Origin: UBA7236 sp964463165
Lineage (GTDB): Bacteria; Bacteroidota; Bacteroidia; Chitinophagales; BACL12
Assembly: GCA_964463165.1 (NCBI GenBank)
Contig: CAYXBK010000005.1
Location: forward strand, 62,001 to 126,000
Direction: 5' to 3'
Length of the DNA stretch: 64,000 nt
The position numbers and the translations under genes were made by a program. Under the pieces are notes generated by a model that ran no database searches, had not been told where the DNA came from, and worked only from the letters and a program-made list of their open reading frames with translations. Position 1 is the stretch's first letter; every line of letters begins with the position of its first letter. This document shows, piece by piece, positions 7,642-17,201 of this stretch.

Positions 7642-7998
7642 ATAATCTCCGATCGACAACAAAACTAATGTGCACGCTTCAATTGTTTCAATATTATGTT
7701 TTGCAGCGAGTTCTTCCAATTCGTCATTTTCGGCACCGGGATTAAAAATGATCCGTTTGGGATGCATATTTAAAAGCGCATCGTAATATGGTTTTTGATT
7801 TTCTTCGTTTAAATACAAAGTAACTGTATCGATATCTTTTTCTTCCGGTAGGGTAGTTTGAATTTTAACACCCGCGATATCGCCTTCTTTTTTTCCAACT
7901 GCAATTACTTCATTGCCTGCATTTTTCAGGCGGCGGACGGCAATATTACTGTATCGTGCAGGATTTTCGGAAGCGCCAAGTACGATCGTTTTTTTCAC
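7639..7998 (-). CDS. CoA-binding (YccU-type) protein
   Basis: 119 aa. A single Rossmann-type CoA_binding domain: VLGASENPARYSNIAVRRLKNAGNEVIAVG at the N terminus is the nucleotide-binding loop, followed by LPEEKDIDTVTLYLN and a C-terminal IIFNPGAENDELEELAAKHNIETIEACTLVLL. The family is common, cytoplasmic and poorly understood; CoA binding is known for relatives. Translation appears to begin with GTG at 7998 (GTG AAA AAA ACG); no nearer ATG fits the family N terminus. It lies 71 bp downstream of the E2 gene on the same strand. Confidence 0.88.
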   Translation of the reverse strand: MKKTIVLGASENPARYSNIAVRRLKNAGNEVIAVGKKEGDIAGVKIQTTLPEEKDIDTVTLYLNEENQKPYYDALLNMHPKRIIFNPGAENDELEELAAKHNIETIEACTLVLLSIGDY

Positions 7999-8069
7999 TT
8001 TGCTTTTTTAGAAACAACAGCAGGATTTCCGATTCGTTCGATAAAATTCGAAAGCAGTATGCCGGTACA

Positions 8070-9371
8070 TTAAAGCAGCATGCGAGCCGGATCTTCAATA
8101 AATTGTTTTACGGTTTGCAGAAATCTTGCTCCAACTGCACCATCCACAACACGGTGATCGCAGCTCATGGTCAGCTTCATGATATTGCCGATTTTAATTT
8201 CTCCATTTTTTACCACCGGCACCTGGTTGATACCACCAACTGCAAGAATACACGCATCGGGTGGATTGATAATGGCAGTAAATTCTTCAATTCCCATCAT
8301 TCCCAGATTCGAAATTGTAAATGTATTTCCTTCCCAGTCTGCAGGTTGCAATTTTTTATTTCTCGCACGTTCTGCAAGGTCGGCGGTTTCAACTGAAATG
8401 GCCGTGAGTGATTTATTATCTGCAAAACGGATCACCGGCACAACAAGGCCATCCGGAATTGCAACGGCAACACCGATATGAATATGTTTATTGAATCTGA
8501 TTTTTTCACCCAGCCAGCTTGAATTCACTGCAGGATGCAAACGCAAACTCATTGCGCAGGCTTTTACAATCAGATCGTTGAAAGATATTTTAACCTGTGC
8601 AATTTCATTTAATGATTTGCGCACTTCCATTGCACGATCCATTTCTACAGAAATGGTAAGATAAAAATGCGGTGAAGTGAATTTGCTTTCCGATAATCTT
8701 TTTGCAATTGTTTTTCGCATTTGTGATACAGGCACTTCTTCAAAACTTTCTTCTCCCACATATTGCGGAATTTGAATTACCACCTGTTGTTTTTGTTCGG
8801 TTTCTTTTATTGCTTCTTTTTTCTCCGGTACAAAATTCTCCACATCTCTTTTTATAATTCTGCCTCCGTCACCCGAACCTGTCACACCCTGAATATCAAT
8901 TCCTTTTTCTTCCGCCATTTTTTTTGCGAGAGGAGATGCTTTCAATCTGCCGTCGGTTTCTGCAATTTGTTCTTCCTGATTGACAACTGTTTTATTTTCA
9001 ACCGGTTTCTCTTCCGTTTTTACTTCTTCTTGTTTTACAACCTCTTTTTCAATTTGTTTTGTTTCGTCCGGCTTTGGCGTTTCCGATTTTTCTGCCGGTT
9101 TATCGTCGGTGAGTAACGATTTATAATCTTCACCTTCTTTCCCCACAATTGCAATGATCTGATCCACCTTTGCGCTTTGGCCTTTCTCAACACCAATATA
9201 AAGCAAGGTTCCTTTCACATAATTTTCCAATTCCATTGTAGCCTTATCGGTTTCCACTTCGGCGAGAATATCTCCTGATTTCACGGCATCACCCACTTTT
9301 TTATGCCACTCCACAAAAGTGCCTTCGGTCATCGTATCACTCATACGGGGCATGCGAATTACTTCAGCCAT
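8070..9371 (-). CDS. Dihydrolipoamide acyltransferase (E2), pyruvate dehydrogenase type
   Basis: 433 aa. Residues 1-78 are a lipoyl domain with the lipoylated Lys in ETDKATME; then a Glu/Lys-rich flexible linker; about 142-178 is the peripheral-subunit-binding domain (ASPLAKKMAEEKGIDIQGVTGSGDGGRI); about 215-433 is the catalytic domain with the active-site motif DHRVVDGAVG. E2 moves the acyl group from E1 to CoA and forms the complex core. The N terminus MAEVIRMPRMSDTMTEG is characteristic of the pyruvate dehydrogenase E2. The E1 and E3 genes are not in this window, so the complex is assembled from separate loci. Confidence 0.9.
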   Translation of the reverse strand: MAEVIRMPRMSDTMTEGTFVEWHKKVGDAVKSGDILAEVETDKATMELENYVKGTLLYIGVEKGQSAKVDQIIAIVGKEGEDYKSLLTDDKPAEKSETPKPDETKQIEKEVVKQEEVKTEEKPVENKTVVNQEEQIAETDGRLKASPLAKKMAEEKGIDIQGVTGSGDGGRIIKRDVENFVPEKKEAIKETEQKQQVVIQIPQYVGEESFEEVPVSQMRKTIAKRLSESKFTSPHFYLTISVEMDRAMEVRKSLNEIAQVKISFNDLIVKACAMSLRLHPAVNSSWLGEKIRFNKHIHIGVAVAIPDGLVVPVIRFADNKSLTAISVETADLAERARNKKLQPADWEGNTFTISNLGMMGIEEFTAIINPPDACILAVGGINQVPVVKNGEIKIGNIMKLTMSCDHRVVDGAVGARFLQTVKQFIEDPARMLL

Positions 9372-9485
9372 AGATCAAATTTATTTAGTGCGAAAATAGG
9401 AAGAAATGATTGAAAACTCTTTCCGGTGCGATACGAAAAATACGAAACGTAAGAGCCATCCGTTTATTGATTGAAAACCCAATTG

Positions 9486-10163
9486 ATGAAATACCCTCCT
9501 CTCCTTTTACTGCTCCTCGTTGTTTCAGGATGCGGTTCTGCCCAAATACAGCTGCGGCCCTATGAAGAATTAAAAGCTGAGATCCTGCAGAAACAGAAAT
9601 CCTATCAGCTTAAATTCGAAGCAGCCGACAGTGCGGGGAAAAAAGTGTTAGTGCAGGATGCACGAAAATATGTTTTTGAAAAAATAACCGGAGAAATTTA
9701 CGATGCCTGGTATGGCACACCCTGGGATTTTGATGGTACCACCACAATTCCCGGTAAGGGAAAAATTGCATGCGGTTATTTTGTAACAACTGTTTTGAGA
9801 GACGCAGGTTTTCAGATCCCAAGAGTGAAATGGGCGCAACAGGCTTCTGAAAATATTATTTTAAATATGACGGATGATGTGAAACGATTCAGGAACAGGT
9901 CTGTGGAAGAAGTAATCAATTATATTAATCAGAAAGGCGACGGATTGTATATTGTCGGACTTGATTTACACGTCGGCTTTATTTATAAATCAGGGAATAC
10001 AATTCAATTTGTACATTCAAATTATTATAATCCGGATATTGGTGTCATGTCGCAGGATTTAGACAGTTACAATCCACTGAGTAATTCTTCCTACCGGGTT
10101 GTCGGGAAAATTTTAGATGATGAAATGATGGAGAACTGGATACAGGGGATAAAATATGATTGA
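9486..10163 (+). CDS. Lipoprotein, possible NlpC/P60-like cysteine peptidase
   Basis: 225 aa from the ATG at 9486 (a TTG at 9471 is also in frame but adds only five residues). A signal peptide ends in the lipobox VVSGC, so the protein should be membrane-anchored. KIACGYFVTTVLRDAGF contains a Cys at the start of a helix, and GLDLHVGFIYKSGNTIQFVHSNYY contains a His on a beta strand; that order, Cys then His, is the NlpC/P60 plan. YDAWYGTPWDFDG precedes the Cys. I infer a peptidoglycan-peptide or amide hydrolase, but the family assignment rests on spacing alone. Confidence 0.6.
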   Translation: MKYPPLLLLLLVVSGCGSAQIQLRPYEELKAEILQKQKSYQLKFEAADSAGKKVLVQDARKYVFEKITGEIYDAWYGTPWDFDGTTTIPGKGKIACGYFVTTVLRDAGFQIPRVKWAQQASENIILNMTDDVKRFRNRSVEEVINYINQKGDGLYIVGLDLHVGFIYKSGNTIQFVHSNYYNPDIGVMSQDLDSYNPLSNSSYRVVGKILDDEMMENWIQGIKYD

Positions 10164-10181
10164 AATAAAATGTGCAAATAA

Positions 10182-10215
10182 AAAAGCGATCCGCTAAAAA
10201 TACCGGATCGCTTTT
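10182..10215. terminator. Bidirectional terminator between convergent genes
   Basis: 12-bp perfect stem AAAAGCGATCCG / CGGATCGCTTTT with a 10-nt loop, flanked by A runs on the left and T runs on the right. It serves the lipoprotein (plus) and the M16 peptidase (minus). Confidence 0.85.
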
Positions 10216-10235
10216 AGATAACAAATTATTATTTC

Positions 10236-13200
10236 TCAATACCCGAACGCCTGTTCAAGCGTGAGTTCTTTAAATGTGCCGAGTGATTTGAGATAGTCCA
10301 TATCCAATTTTGTTTTATCTCCCATCACAATGATCGTATAATTTCTGCCTGCTATATTCGCATCGAAGAATTTCTGCAGATCATCCATGGTTAAACTTTT
10401 CACGTTGTTGTAAATATCGCGTCGATAATCATGATTCATTCCTTTGCGTTTTATATTTTCATAATTCCAGAAAATATTTGAACGGATAATTCTTTCCGAT
10501 TCAATTTGTTTTTCAACCGATTCAACCGAAGCATTAAATTGCTGCTCTGCATGCGGCATATCGTTCATCACTGTTTTCATTGCCTCGATCGCATCTTTCA
10601 TTTTATCGGCCTGTGTTCCCACAAATGCACGCACATAATGCGCTTCATCTTTGTTTTGTGGCGTACCGTAGGATACATATGCCGAATAAGCCAAAGCTTT
10701 GGTTTCCCTTATTTCCTGGAATACAATGGATGATAATCCGCTACCGAAATACTCATTAAAAACCCGTGCATCAGCCAATACGGTGGGTGAAAAACTCTGC
10801 CCCTTCGACATAAATAATATTTGAGCCTGCACCATATCATAATTAATAAATATCACCTGGTTCGTTTTTGTATCCTGCTCGTTATATTTTTTTGCAGCCG
10901 GATAATCCTGCAATTGTTCCGGCACTTTATGATAGGTTGAAATAACATGCGCTACCTGATCGATCGGGCGCTGTCCGTAATAAAACATACGGTGTTTAAA
11001 ATTGCCGAGTGATTTTATTTTATCTACTAAAATCTGCGGATTCATATTTTTTAATTCGCCAGCGGCAACAATATCCGTGAGCGGATTATCAGCACCATAT
11101 CTTGCATAAGACGTCATGGCAACATTCATGATGTACGATTTACTCGTTTTATTATCATCTCTTTCCTTTAAAATTCCATCCACATATTCCTTATATGCTT
11201 TCACATCCACCTGCACATGCGAGAGAATATGCTCAAACAATTCAAGTCCTTTTTCAAGATTCGCTTCGAGGCCGGATAATTGCACGTAAGTTCTGTCGCC
11301 GGAATTAAATACGTTGAAGGATAATCCGTATTTAAAAAATTCTTCCTGCAATTGTGCAGCAGAATATTTATCGGTACCGAGATAAGGCAGATAATTTATT
11401 GCGATCGGCAACATCCGGTCGTTATAACTGCCCATATCGAAAATATAATAGAGCTCGAAAATATTATCCTCTTCATTTTTGATATAGGAGAGCTCGATTC
11501 CATTGCCGACGCTGCCTGTTTTTATTTTTTCAGAGAAATTTACAAATTCAGGGGCCACCCGTGCGGAAGGAAGTTCCATAAATTGTTTGACGAAATCCGA
11601 TTGTGCATCCCGGTTTGCTTCCACCGGAGTGATTGCAGGCTTGTCCACTTTTTTTACATTCTTGTCTTCACCTTTTCTTTTATATACAACAACATAATTA
11701 GTCTCACCAAAATATTTATTTGCAAATGCGACAACTTCTTCCTTCGTGATCTTATCCATATTATCATATTCATCCACATAATATTTCCAGTCCACATTTT
11801 TAATAAATGAATTGACAAATGCATTTGCTCTTCCCTGATTTGTTTCAAACGATTTTGTGCGTTGCAACCTGTAATCCGTTACAACCGCTTTCATCAGCCA
11901 TTCATCAAATGCACCGCTTTTGAGTTTATTCATTTCGTTTATCAATAGTGTTTCACATTCTTCCAGTGTTTGGTCATCACGCGGATCGGCTGCCAGAGTA
12001 AATACGCCGTATTCTTTCATATCATTCACATAAGCACCTGCAGCCAGTACTTTTTGTTTCTGATTGAGATCAATATCAATTAATCCTGCCTGGCCATTAT
12101 ATAAAATTCCAGCAACGAGTTCAGCAATCAGCATATCCTTCGATCCTGATGCAGGAAGGCGATAACCAAGTATCATGGTTTCTGATTCCTGGCCCCATAC
12201 TTCTCTTTTTTGAATTTCCGTAATCGGTGCTTGCACGGGAAATTTTTGTTCCGGTACAGGGCGCATTACATAACCGCTGAAATATTTATCGATCAATGCA
12301 ATTGTTTTTTCATAGTCGAGATCACCGCTTAAACAAATTGCCATATTATTCGGAACATAAAATGCATTGAAATACTGGAGGATATTTACCATCGAAGGAT
12401 TTTTCAAATGTTCTCCTTCACCAATTGTTGTTTGCGTGCCGTATGGATGTGTCGGAAACAGCGCTTTATAATATACTTCCGACATTTTTGTACCGTCTCT
12501 GTCCTGTCCCATATTATATTCTTCATACACTGCTTCCAATTCTGTCTGGAATAAACGCAAAACACATTCACGGAAGCGCTCGCTTTCAATCACCAGCCAT
12601 TTTTCAAGTTCATTGCTCGGTATATCATTTACATACACGGTTTGTTCTTTACTTGTATATGCATTGGTCCCTTTTGCACCGAGTGTAGTGATCATTTTAT
12701 CATACTCATTCGGCACTGCAAATTTTGCTGCTTCCTGACTCACAAGATCTATTTCGGCATAAATTGCTTTTTTCTTTTCCGGATCAGTTTCCCTTCTTTG
12801 TTTTTCGTAGAGTGCAGATATCTGATCGAGCGCCATTTTTTCGCGGCTCCAGTTTGTTGTGCCTATTTTATTTGTTCCCTTGAACATCATATGTTCGAGA
12901 TAATGTGCAAGCCCTGTTGTTTCCCTCGGATCATTTTTCGAACCGGCCCGAACGGCAATATATGTTTGAATACGCGGTTCGGTTTTATTTTGCGACAAAT
13001 AAACGGTAAGTCCGTTTTTCAATTTATAAACTCTCGTATTTGTCGGGTCACCCGGATAAGCAGTGTAATTAAATTTTGTTGCAGCGGTGGCAGCCTGGGT
13101 ATTATTTCCCGATTTAAATAATGTGATCGGGTCGGCAAAATTCGAAGAAACCCGTTCGTTGCCCGGCGGCGGCCCCTGCGGTGGCTGTTTTGAACCGGAG

Positions 13201-13304
13201 GTGGAAGAACCTGTTCCGGTATTCACCTGCGCAGTTGCAATGCTTGCAGCAAATAAAAAAATAGAAATAAAAAGCTGAATTGATCTTGCCAATTTTTGTT
13301 TCAT
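10236..13304 (-). CDS. M16-family zinc peptidase, exported, two-repeat form
   Basis: About 1022 aa from the ATG at 13304; the longer reading frame to 13346 would overlap dnaX and hide the signal peptide, so I reject it. The N terminus is a signal peptide (KQKLARSIQLFISIFLFAAS...ATAQ). The first half carries the inverted zinc motif HYLEHMMFKG (HxxEH) and the distal Glu in EAVYEEYNMGQDRDG; the second half is an inactive homologous repeat that completes the chamber, as in pitrilysin-like enzymes. A low-complexity Gly/Ser/Pro stretch follows the signal peptide. It would degrade peptides in the periplasm. It follows dnaX by 19 bp. Confidence 0.9.
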   Translation of the reverse strand: MKQKLARSIQLFISIFLFAASIATAQVNTGTGSSTSGSKQPPQGPPPGNERVSSNFADPITLFKSGNNTQAATAATKFNYTAYPGDPTNTRVYKLKNGLTVYLSQNKTEPRIQTYIAVRAGSKNDPRETTGLAHYLEHMMFKGTNKIGTTNWSREKMALDQISALYEKQRRETDPEKKKAIYAEIDLVSQEAAKFAVPNEYDKMITTLGAKGTNAYTSKEQTVYVNDIPSNELEKWLVIESERFRECVLRLFQTELEAVYEEYNMGQDRDGTKMSEVYYKALFPTHPYGTQTTIGEGEHLKNPSMVNILQYFNAFYVPNNMAICLSGDLDYEKTIALIDKYFSGYVMRPVPEQKFPVQAPITEIQKREVWGQESETMILGYRLPASGSKDMLIAELVAGILYNGQAGLIDIDLNQKQKVLAAGAYVNDMKEYGVFTLAADPRDDQTLEECETLLINEMNKLKSGAFDEWLMKAVVTDYRLQRTKSFETNQGRANAFVNSFIKNVDWKYYVDEYDNMDKITKEEVVAFANKYFGETNYVVVYKRKGEDKNVKKVDKPAITPVEANRDAQSDFVKQFMELPSARVAPEFVNFSEKIKTGSVGNGIELSYIKNEEDNIFELYYIFDMGSYNDRMLPIAINYLPYLGTDKYSAAQLQEEFFKYGLSFNVFNSGDRTYVQLSGLEANLEKGLELFEHILSHVQVDVKAYKEYVDGILKERDDNKTSKSYIMNVAMTSYARYGADNPLTDIVAAGELKNMNPQILVDKIKSLGNFKHRMFYYGQRPIDQVAHVISTYHKVPEQLQDYPAAKKYNEQDTKTNQVIFINYDMVQAQILFMSKGQSFSPTVLADARVFNEYFGSGLSSIVFQEIRETKALAYSAYVSYGTPQNKDEAHYVRAFVGTQADKMKDAIEAMKTVMNDMPHAEQQFNASVESVEKQIESERIIRSNIFWNYENIKRKGMNHDYRRDIYNNVKSLTMDDLQKFFDANIAGRNYTIIVMGDKTKLDMDYLKSLGTFKELTLEQAFGY

Positions 13305-13323
13305 TTTTGATTGATTTAATAAA

Positions 13324-15060
13324 TTAATAATCCAGTTCGAGGCCAAGGGTGTTTTTTAATTCTCTTATCAATGGATTTTTCTCTTCCATTTTTTTATATT
13401 TTTCCTGTGTAGTATAAGGCCGCTTCGTGCGTTCATTTTTTTCCGTATCCACTTTGAACGATAATTCAAACTGATTATTTTCCACTGCCTCCGCAATAAA
13501 AGACCGGATTTCAGTAACCATATCCTTTATCAGGTTTAATTCAATGGATGAATCGAGTTTTATTTCAATGAGATTATTTTCGAGAATACTTACTTCCGCA
13601 TGATCCATTGTGATGGCAATGCGCTGGTGATCTTGCCGGATGAGATCAGCATATTTTTTCCAGACGATAAAAAATAATTCCGGCGAAATAGGCTGCATAT
13701 CTTCCATTACCGGCAACTGCATACTCACTTCTTCGTCTTTATTCAATTCCTTTTTAACGGAAGAGCGCAATTCCGATTTTTTTGGTATCACCACTGTTTC
13801 GCCTTCTGTAATGATTTGACGAGGCTCTGCTTTTTTTGCAATTGTTTCCTGCCGCGGCAATTCAACCGTTTCTTGTTTTGTTTCCTGAACAGGTTGAATT
13901 GTTTTCTCTACCGCCGGAGCTTTCAGGTCAGGAGTTTTTTTTTCCGCGAATTGTGTTGTGGAAACGGCCCGGTACATATATACCAGTTTCATCAAAGCCA
14001 GTTCTACATGCAGCCGTTTATTTTTACTCGAACGGTAGGTTACATCTGTATTATTTAAAATATTCAGGGCTGATAATAAAAAAGATGCAGGAACAATTTC
14101 AGATTGATTTTTATATCGCTCGAGAACTGCATCACTTGTATCAATTAAACCAAGTGTATTTTCGTTTTTACAAACCAATAAATTTCTGAAATGTTCAGCA
14201 AGCCCGTTGATAAATGTATCGCCGTCAAATCCTTTGTTCACAATATCATCAAACAGCATAAAACAGGTTGCAACATCTTCGGTAAGAAATGCATCGGTTA
14301 TTTTGAAATAATATTCATAATCGAGAATATTTAAATTTTCAATAACATCCTTTGCTGTAATTTTTTTTCCCGAAAAACTTGTGATCCGGTCATAAATACT
14401 CAATGCATCCCGCATCGCACCATCTGCTTTTTGTGAGATGAGATGCAATGCTTCCTCTTCACATTCCACACCTTCATTTTTGCAGATCTTTTTCAACTGG
14501 AGCACAATATCTTTTATTTTGATCCGGTTGAAATCGAAGATCTGGCAGCGTGATAAAATTGTTGGAATGATCTTATGTTTTTCAGTTGTTGCGAGAATGA
14601 ATTTTACATAATGCGGCGGCTCTTCCAATGTTTTCAGAAATGCATTGAAAGCCTGTTGCGAAAGCATATGCACTTCATCGATGATATAGATCTTATATTT
14701 TCCGGATTGGGGAGCATAGCGCACCTGATCGGTAAGGCTTCGGATATCCTCCACCGAATTATTGGAGGCCGCATCAATTTCATGAATATTGAACGAAGCA
14801 TTTTCGCGGAACGCATTACAACTTTCGCATGCGTTGCAGGCTTCACCGTTTGGCTGGAGATTTTCGCAATTAATGGTTTTGGCAAGTATTCGTGCACAGG
14901 TGGTTTTCCCTACACCCCGCGGACCGCAAAATAAAAAGGATTGTGCCAGGTGATTGTTTTTGATCGCATTTTTAAGGGTTGTAACAACCTGATCCTGCCC
15001 CACCACATCGTCCCAGGAAACCGGCCTGTATTTTCTTGCCGAAACAACAAAACTCTGCAT
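13324..15060 (-). CDS. dnaX: DNA polymerase III subunit gamma/tau
   Basis: 578 aa. AAA+ clamp-loader ATPase: Walker A GPRGVGKTTCARIL at about 45-58, a zinc module with four Cys (INCENLQPNGEACNACESC), Walker B IIDEVHML, sensor-1 region ILATTEKHKIIPTILSRCQ. Residues beyond about 370 are a charged linker and a C-terminal domain that would bind the polymerase or helicase. The clamp loader places the beta clamp on primed DNA. No programmed-frameshift slippery A run is apparent near the ATPase domain end, so a separate gamma form is not predicted. Confidence 0.97.
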   Translation of the reverse strand: MQSFVVSARKYRPVSWDDVVGQDQVVTTLKNAIKNNHLAQSFLFCGPRGVGKTTCARILAKTINCENLQPNGEACNACESCNAFRENASFNIHEIDAASNNSVEDIRSLTDQVRYAPQSGKYKIYIIDEVHMLSQQAFNAFLKTLEEPPHYVKFILATTEKHKIIPTILSRCQIFDFNRIKIKDIVLQLKKICKNEGVECEEEALHLISQKADGAMRDALSIYDRITSFSGKKITAKDVIENLNILDYEYYFKITDAFLTEDVATCFMLFDDIVNKGFDGDTFINGLAEHFRNLLVCKNENTLGLIDTSDAVLERYKNQSEIVPASFLLSALNILNNTDVTYRSSKNKRLHVELALMKLVYMYRAVSTTQFAEKKTPDLKAPAVEKTIQPVQETKQETVELPRQETIAKKAEPRQIITEGETVVIPKKSELRSSVKKELNKDEEVSMQLPVMEDMQPISPELFFIVWKKYADLIRQDHQRIAITMDHAEVSILENNLIEIKLDSSIELNLIKDMVTEIRSFIAEAVENNQFELSFKVDTEKNERTKRPYTTQEKYKKMEEKNPLIRELKNTLGLELDY

Positions 15061-15152
15061 GGGGTAAAGATAAGAAGAATTGCAAACGCTGCACCTGGAA
15101 TTTCGGTGCCGGTCGTAAAAAATCTGTTGAAATTAAATACCTCAGAGATCCT

Positions 15153-15409
15153 GCAGATTCTCGCAAAGATCTTTTGTTTTCTTTTGTTTCTTTTGTGGTT
15201 TAAATACAGCACGCAGATTCCGCAGATTCTCGCAGAGATCTTTTGTTTCCTTTTGTTCCCTTTGTGGTTTAAATACAGCACTTAAAATCGGCAGATTCTC
15301 GCAGAGTTCTTTTGTTTCCATTTGTTCCTTTGTGGTTTAAAAACAGCTCTTAGATTCAGCAGATTCTCACATAGATCTTTTGTTTCCTTTTGATCCTATT
15401 GTGGTTTAA
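15153..15409. repeat. Direct tandem repeat, four copies of a 68-69 bp unit
   Basis: Copies start at 15153, 15222, 15291 and 15359. Each begins GCAGATTCTCGCA, continues GATCTTTTGTTTCCTTTTG and ends TTTGTGGTTTAAATACAGC, with a variable last 8-10 bases. Spacing is nearly constant (69, 69, 68) and the last copy stops after GTGGTTTAA. The reading frames crossing it on both strands only reflect the repeat. A diverged inverted copy is at 59827-59875. It fills the gap between dnaX and the membrane protein at 15467. Confidence 0.95.
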
Positions 15410-15466
15410 CGATCTTCCGCTCAGAAAGAAATTTTTGCTTAATCTTACACAAAAAAATATACCCAA

Positions 15467-15862
15467 ATGGAAACTGTATTTTTCGTGGTTTTCTTCTGGC
15501 TCGCATCCATATTTGCATCTTCCGTCCTCTATAATAAGGCACTTAAAAAACTGGATACGGAAAAAAAGGCGGAGCTCATTGATAAATTTGCAGGGTTCAG
15601 AAATTACAGCCTGCTGATCATGATCGTGATCATCGCGATATATTTTATTCTGCTCCAAAAAGAATTGGTCGACAGCCGGACTCTTACAATTTGTTATCTG
15701 ATCACATTTATTATTTATCTGGCCGTTGTAAATTATTACACGTACTCAGTGCTCAAGAAAAATAATTTTGATCCGGGATTTATCCGCGGTTATTTAACAA
15801 CCGTAATTATCCGTTTTACCGGATTTATTGTTTTATTCAGTTTCCTGATGCAAAATCTATAA
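15467..15862 (+). CDS. Small integral membrane protein, unknown function
   Basis: 131 aa with four hydrophobic segments (about 2-20, 48-64, 74-94, 108-126), separated by a charged loop NKALKKLDTEKKAELIDKFAG. No signal-peptide cleavage site and no known motif. It is preceded by a 68-bp tandem repeat and followed, after 100 bp, by a secreted protein; neither suggests a role. Confidence 0.65.
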   Translation: METVFFVVFFWLASIFASSVLYNKALKKLDTEKKAELIDKFAGFRNYSLLIMIVIIAIYFILLQKELVDSRTLTICYLITFIIYLAVVNYYTYSVLKKNNFDPGFIRGYLTTVIIRFTGFIVLFSFLMQNL

Positions 15863-15964
15863 CCGGAGATTTGCCAATCGTGCAATTATTTGACTCAATT
15901 ATTACACGGAATTTTTCACCCTCTTGTAAATCCTGTTTAATTTTCTGTCAGGCTATGGAGCACC

Positions 15965-17182
15965 ATGTACATTCCGTCAGAAATAAACCTGTTTAAAATT
16001 GCAAGCGCACTTTTTTTGTGTACTTGGATATGCACGGGGCTCAATGGCCAGAATCCCATTCCAAATGCTGATTTTGAATCCTATGTCACATGCCCGGCCG
16101 ACATGTCGCAAATTGCTGCACAGGCCGATTGGTTTGATGCAACAAACGGTACTGCAGATTATTTCAATGCATGTGATCCATCGGGCCTGGTTTCAGTGCC
16201 GCAAAATTTTATGGGCATGCAAACGGCACATTCAGGAAATGGATATGCAGGAATTCATATCGCCCAAAATAAAGGTGTTGCATATCGTGAATTTATTGAA
16301 GCTGAATTACTGGAACCACTCGTTGCCGGCAAAGCATATGTATTTAATTTTTACTTAAACCTGGGTGATCATTCATTTTGTGCGCCGACGAAAATTTGTG
16401 TTTATTTCTCAGAGCAAATGATAACTGATTTTACTACCACTGCTAATATTCCGCCTTCATCAGAATTTATTCAATCATTGTGTACTACAGGAAATGCAGA
16501 GATCAAAGATTCAGTGAACTGGCAGTTAATTGAATTTTGTTTTATTGCAACTGGTAATGAAAAATTTGTACTGATCGGAAATAATTTTACAAATGCATTT
16601 GGTGGCTGCACGACAGATTTAGCTTCGATACAGCACGCTTACATTTATATTGATGATATTTCAATTTCAGAACCGGTGGCATCCACTGCATATTTTGATA
16701 CAATGCTTTGCAAAGGCGAAGAAATAACCATTGATATTTCCGGATTTATAAAGCAACCTGCCAATGCAATGCTCAGCTGCACGTGGAATGACGGGAATAT
16801 TGATATCAATCGTACATTCTTTGCAGTAGGTGAATATGAAGCAATTCTTCAAAATGGCTGTATTTCGGATACGGTGCGAATAACCATACATGAAAACCCC
16901 GATTGTGAAGAAATCTTTTTTATTCCGAATGCATTTTCACCAAATGGAGATGGTGTTAACGACAAGTTTAAAATTGTGCAGAATCATATTACCGTAACCA
17001 GGTTTGCAATTTATAACCGGTGGGGCCAGATTGTCTTTTCATCTACAAGTTCCGATGGCTGGGACGGCAGCAGGAATGGCGTCATGCAGCCGATGGGTGT
17101 TTATTTATATCAATTGGATTATACTACAGATATTACTGACGAATCCAAACGGAAAGAGGGTTATATTACTTTGATTTATTAA
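15965..17182 (+). CDS. Secreted protein with type B T9SS (gliding-associated) C-terminal domain
   Basis: 405 aa. Signal peptide 1-28. Residues about 30-235 resemble the carbohydrate-binding-like domains of Bacteroidota surface proteins that start NPIPNADFESYVTCP. The last 85 residues are the gliding-motility-associated domain: FIPNAFSPNGDGVNDKF, then FAIYNRWGQIVFSS, then GWDGSRNG and GVYLYQLDY. That domain directs export by T9SS. The protein probably ends up attached to the surface or released. No neighbouring PorP/SprF, unlike the unit at 54-58 kb. Confidence 0.85.
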   Translation: MYIPSEINLFKIASALFLCTWICTGLNGQNPIPNADFESYVTCPADMSQIAAQADWFDATNGTADYFNACDPSGLVSVPQNFMGMQTAHSGNGYAGIHIAQNKGVAYREFIEAELLEPLVAGKAYVFNFYLNLGDHSFCAPTKICVYFSEQMITDFTTTANIPPSSEFIQSLCTTGNAEIKDSVNWQLIEFCFIATGNEKFVLIGNNFTNAFGGCTTDLASIQHAYIYIDDISISEPVASTAYFDTMLCKGEEITIDISGFIKQPANAMLSCTWNDGNIDINRTFFAVGEYEAILQNGCISDTVRITIHENPDCEEIFFIPNAFSPNGDGVNDKFKIVQNHITVTRFAIYNRWGQIVFSSTSSDGWDGSRNGVMQPMGVYLYQLDYTTDITDESKRKEGYITLIY

Positions 17183-17201
17183 ATATTCAAATTTGATGCA
17201 G

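Noticed and set aside
13305..13346. N-terminal extension of the M16 peptidase
   Set aside because: It overlaps the end of dnaX and would bury the signal peptide; ATG 13304 chosen.
15153..15409. Possible CRISPR array
   Set aside because: The repeat unit is 68-69 bp with near-continuous similarity and no unique spacers; no cas genes are present.
14910..15658. Reading frames on both strands across the 68-bp repeat array (for example 14910-15281 and 15356-15658 minus)
   Set aside because: They consist of repeated phrases such as LNHKRNKRKQKI that come from the repeat unit, and they overlap dnaX or the membrane protein gene.
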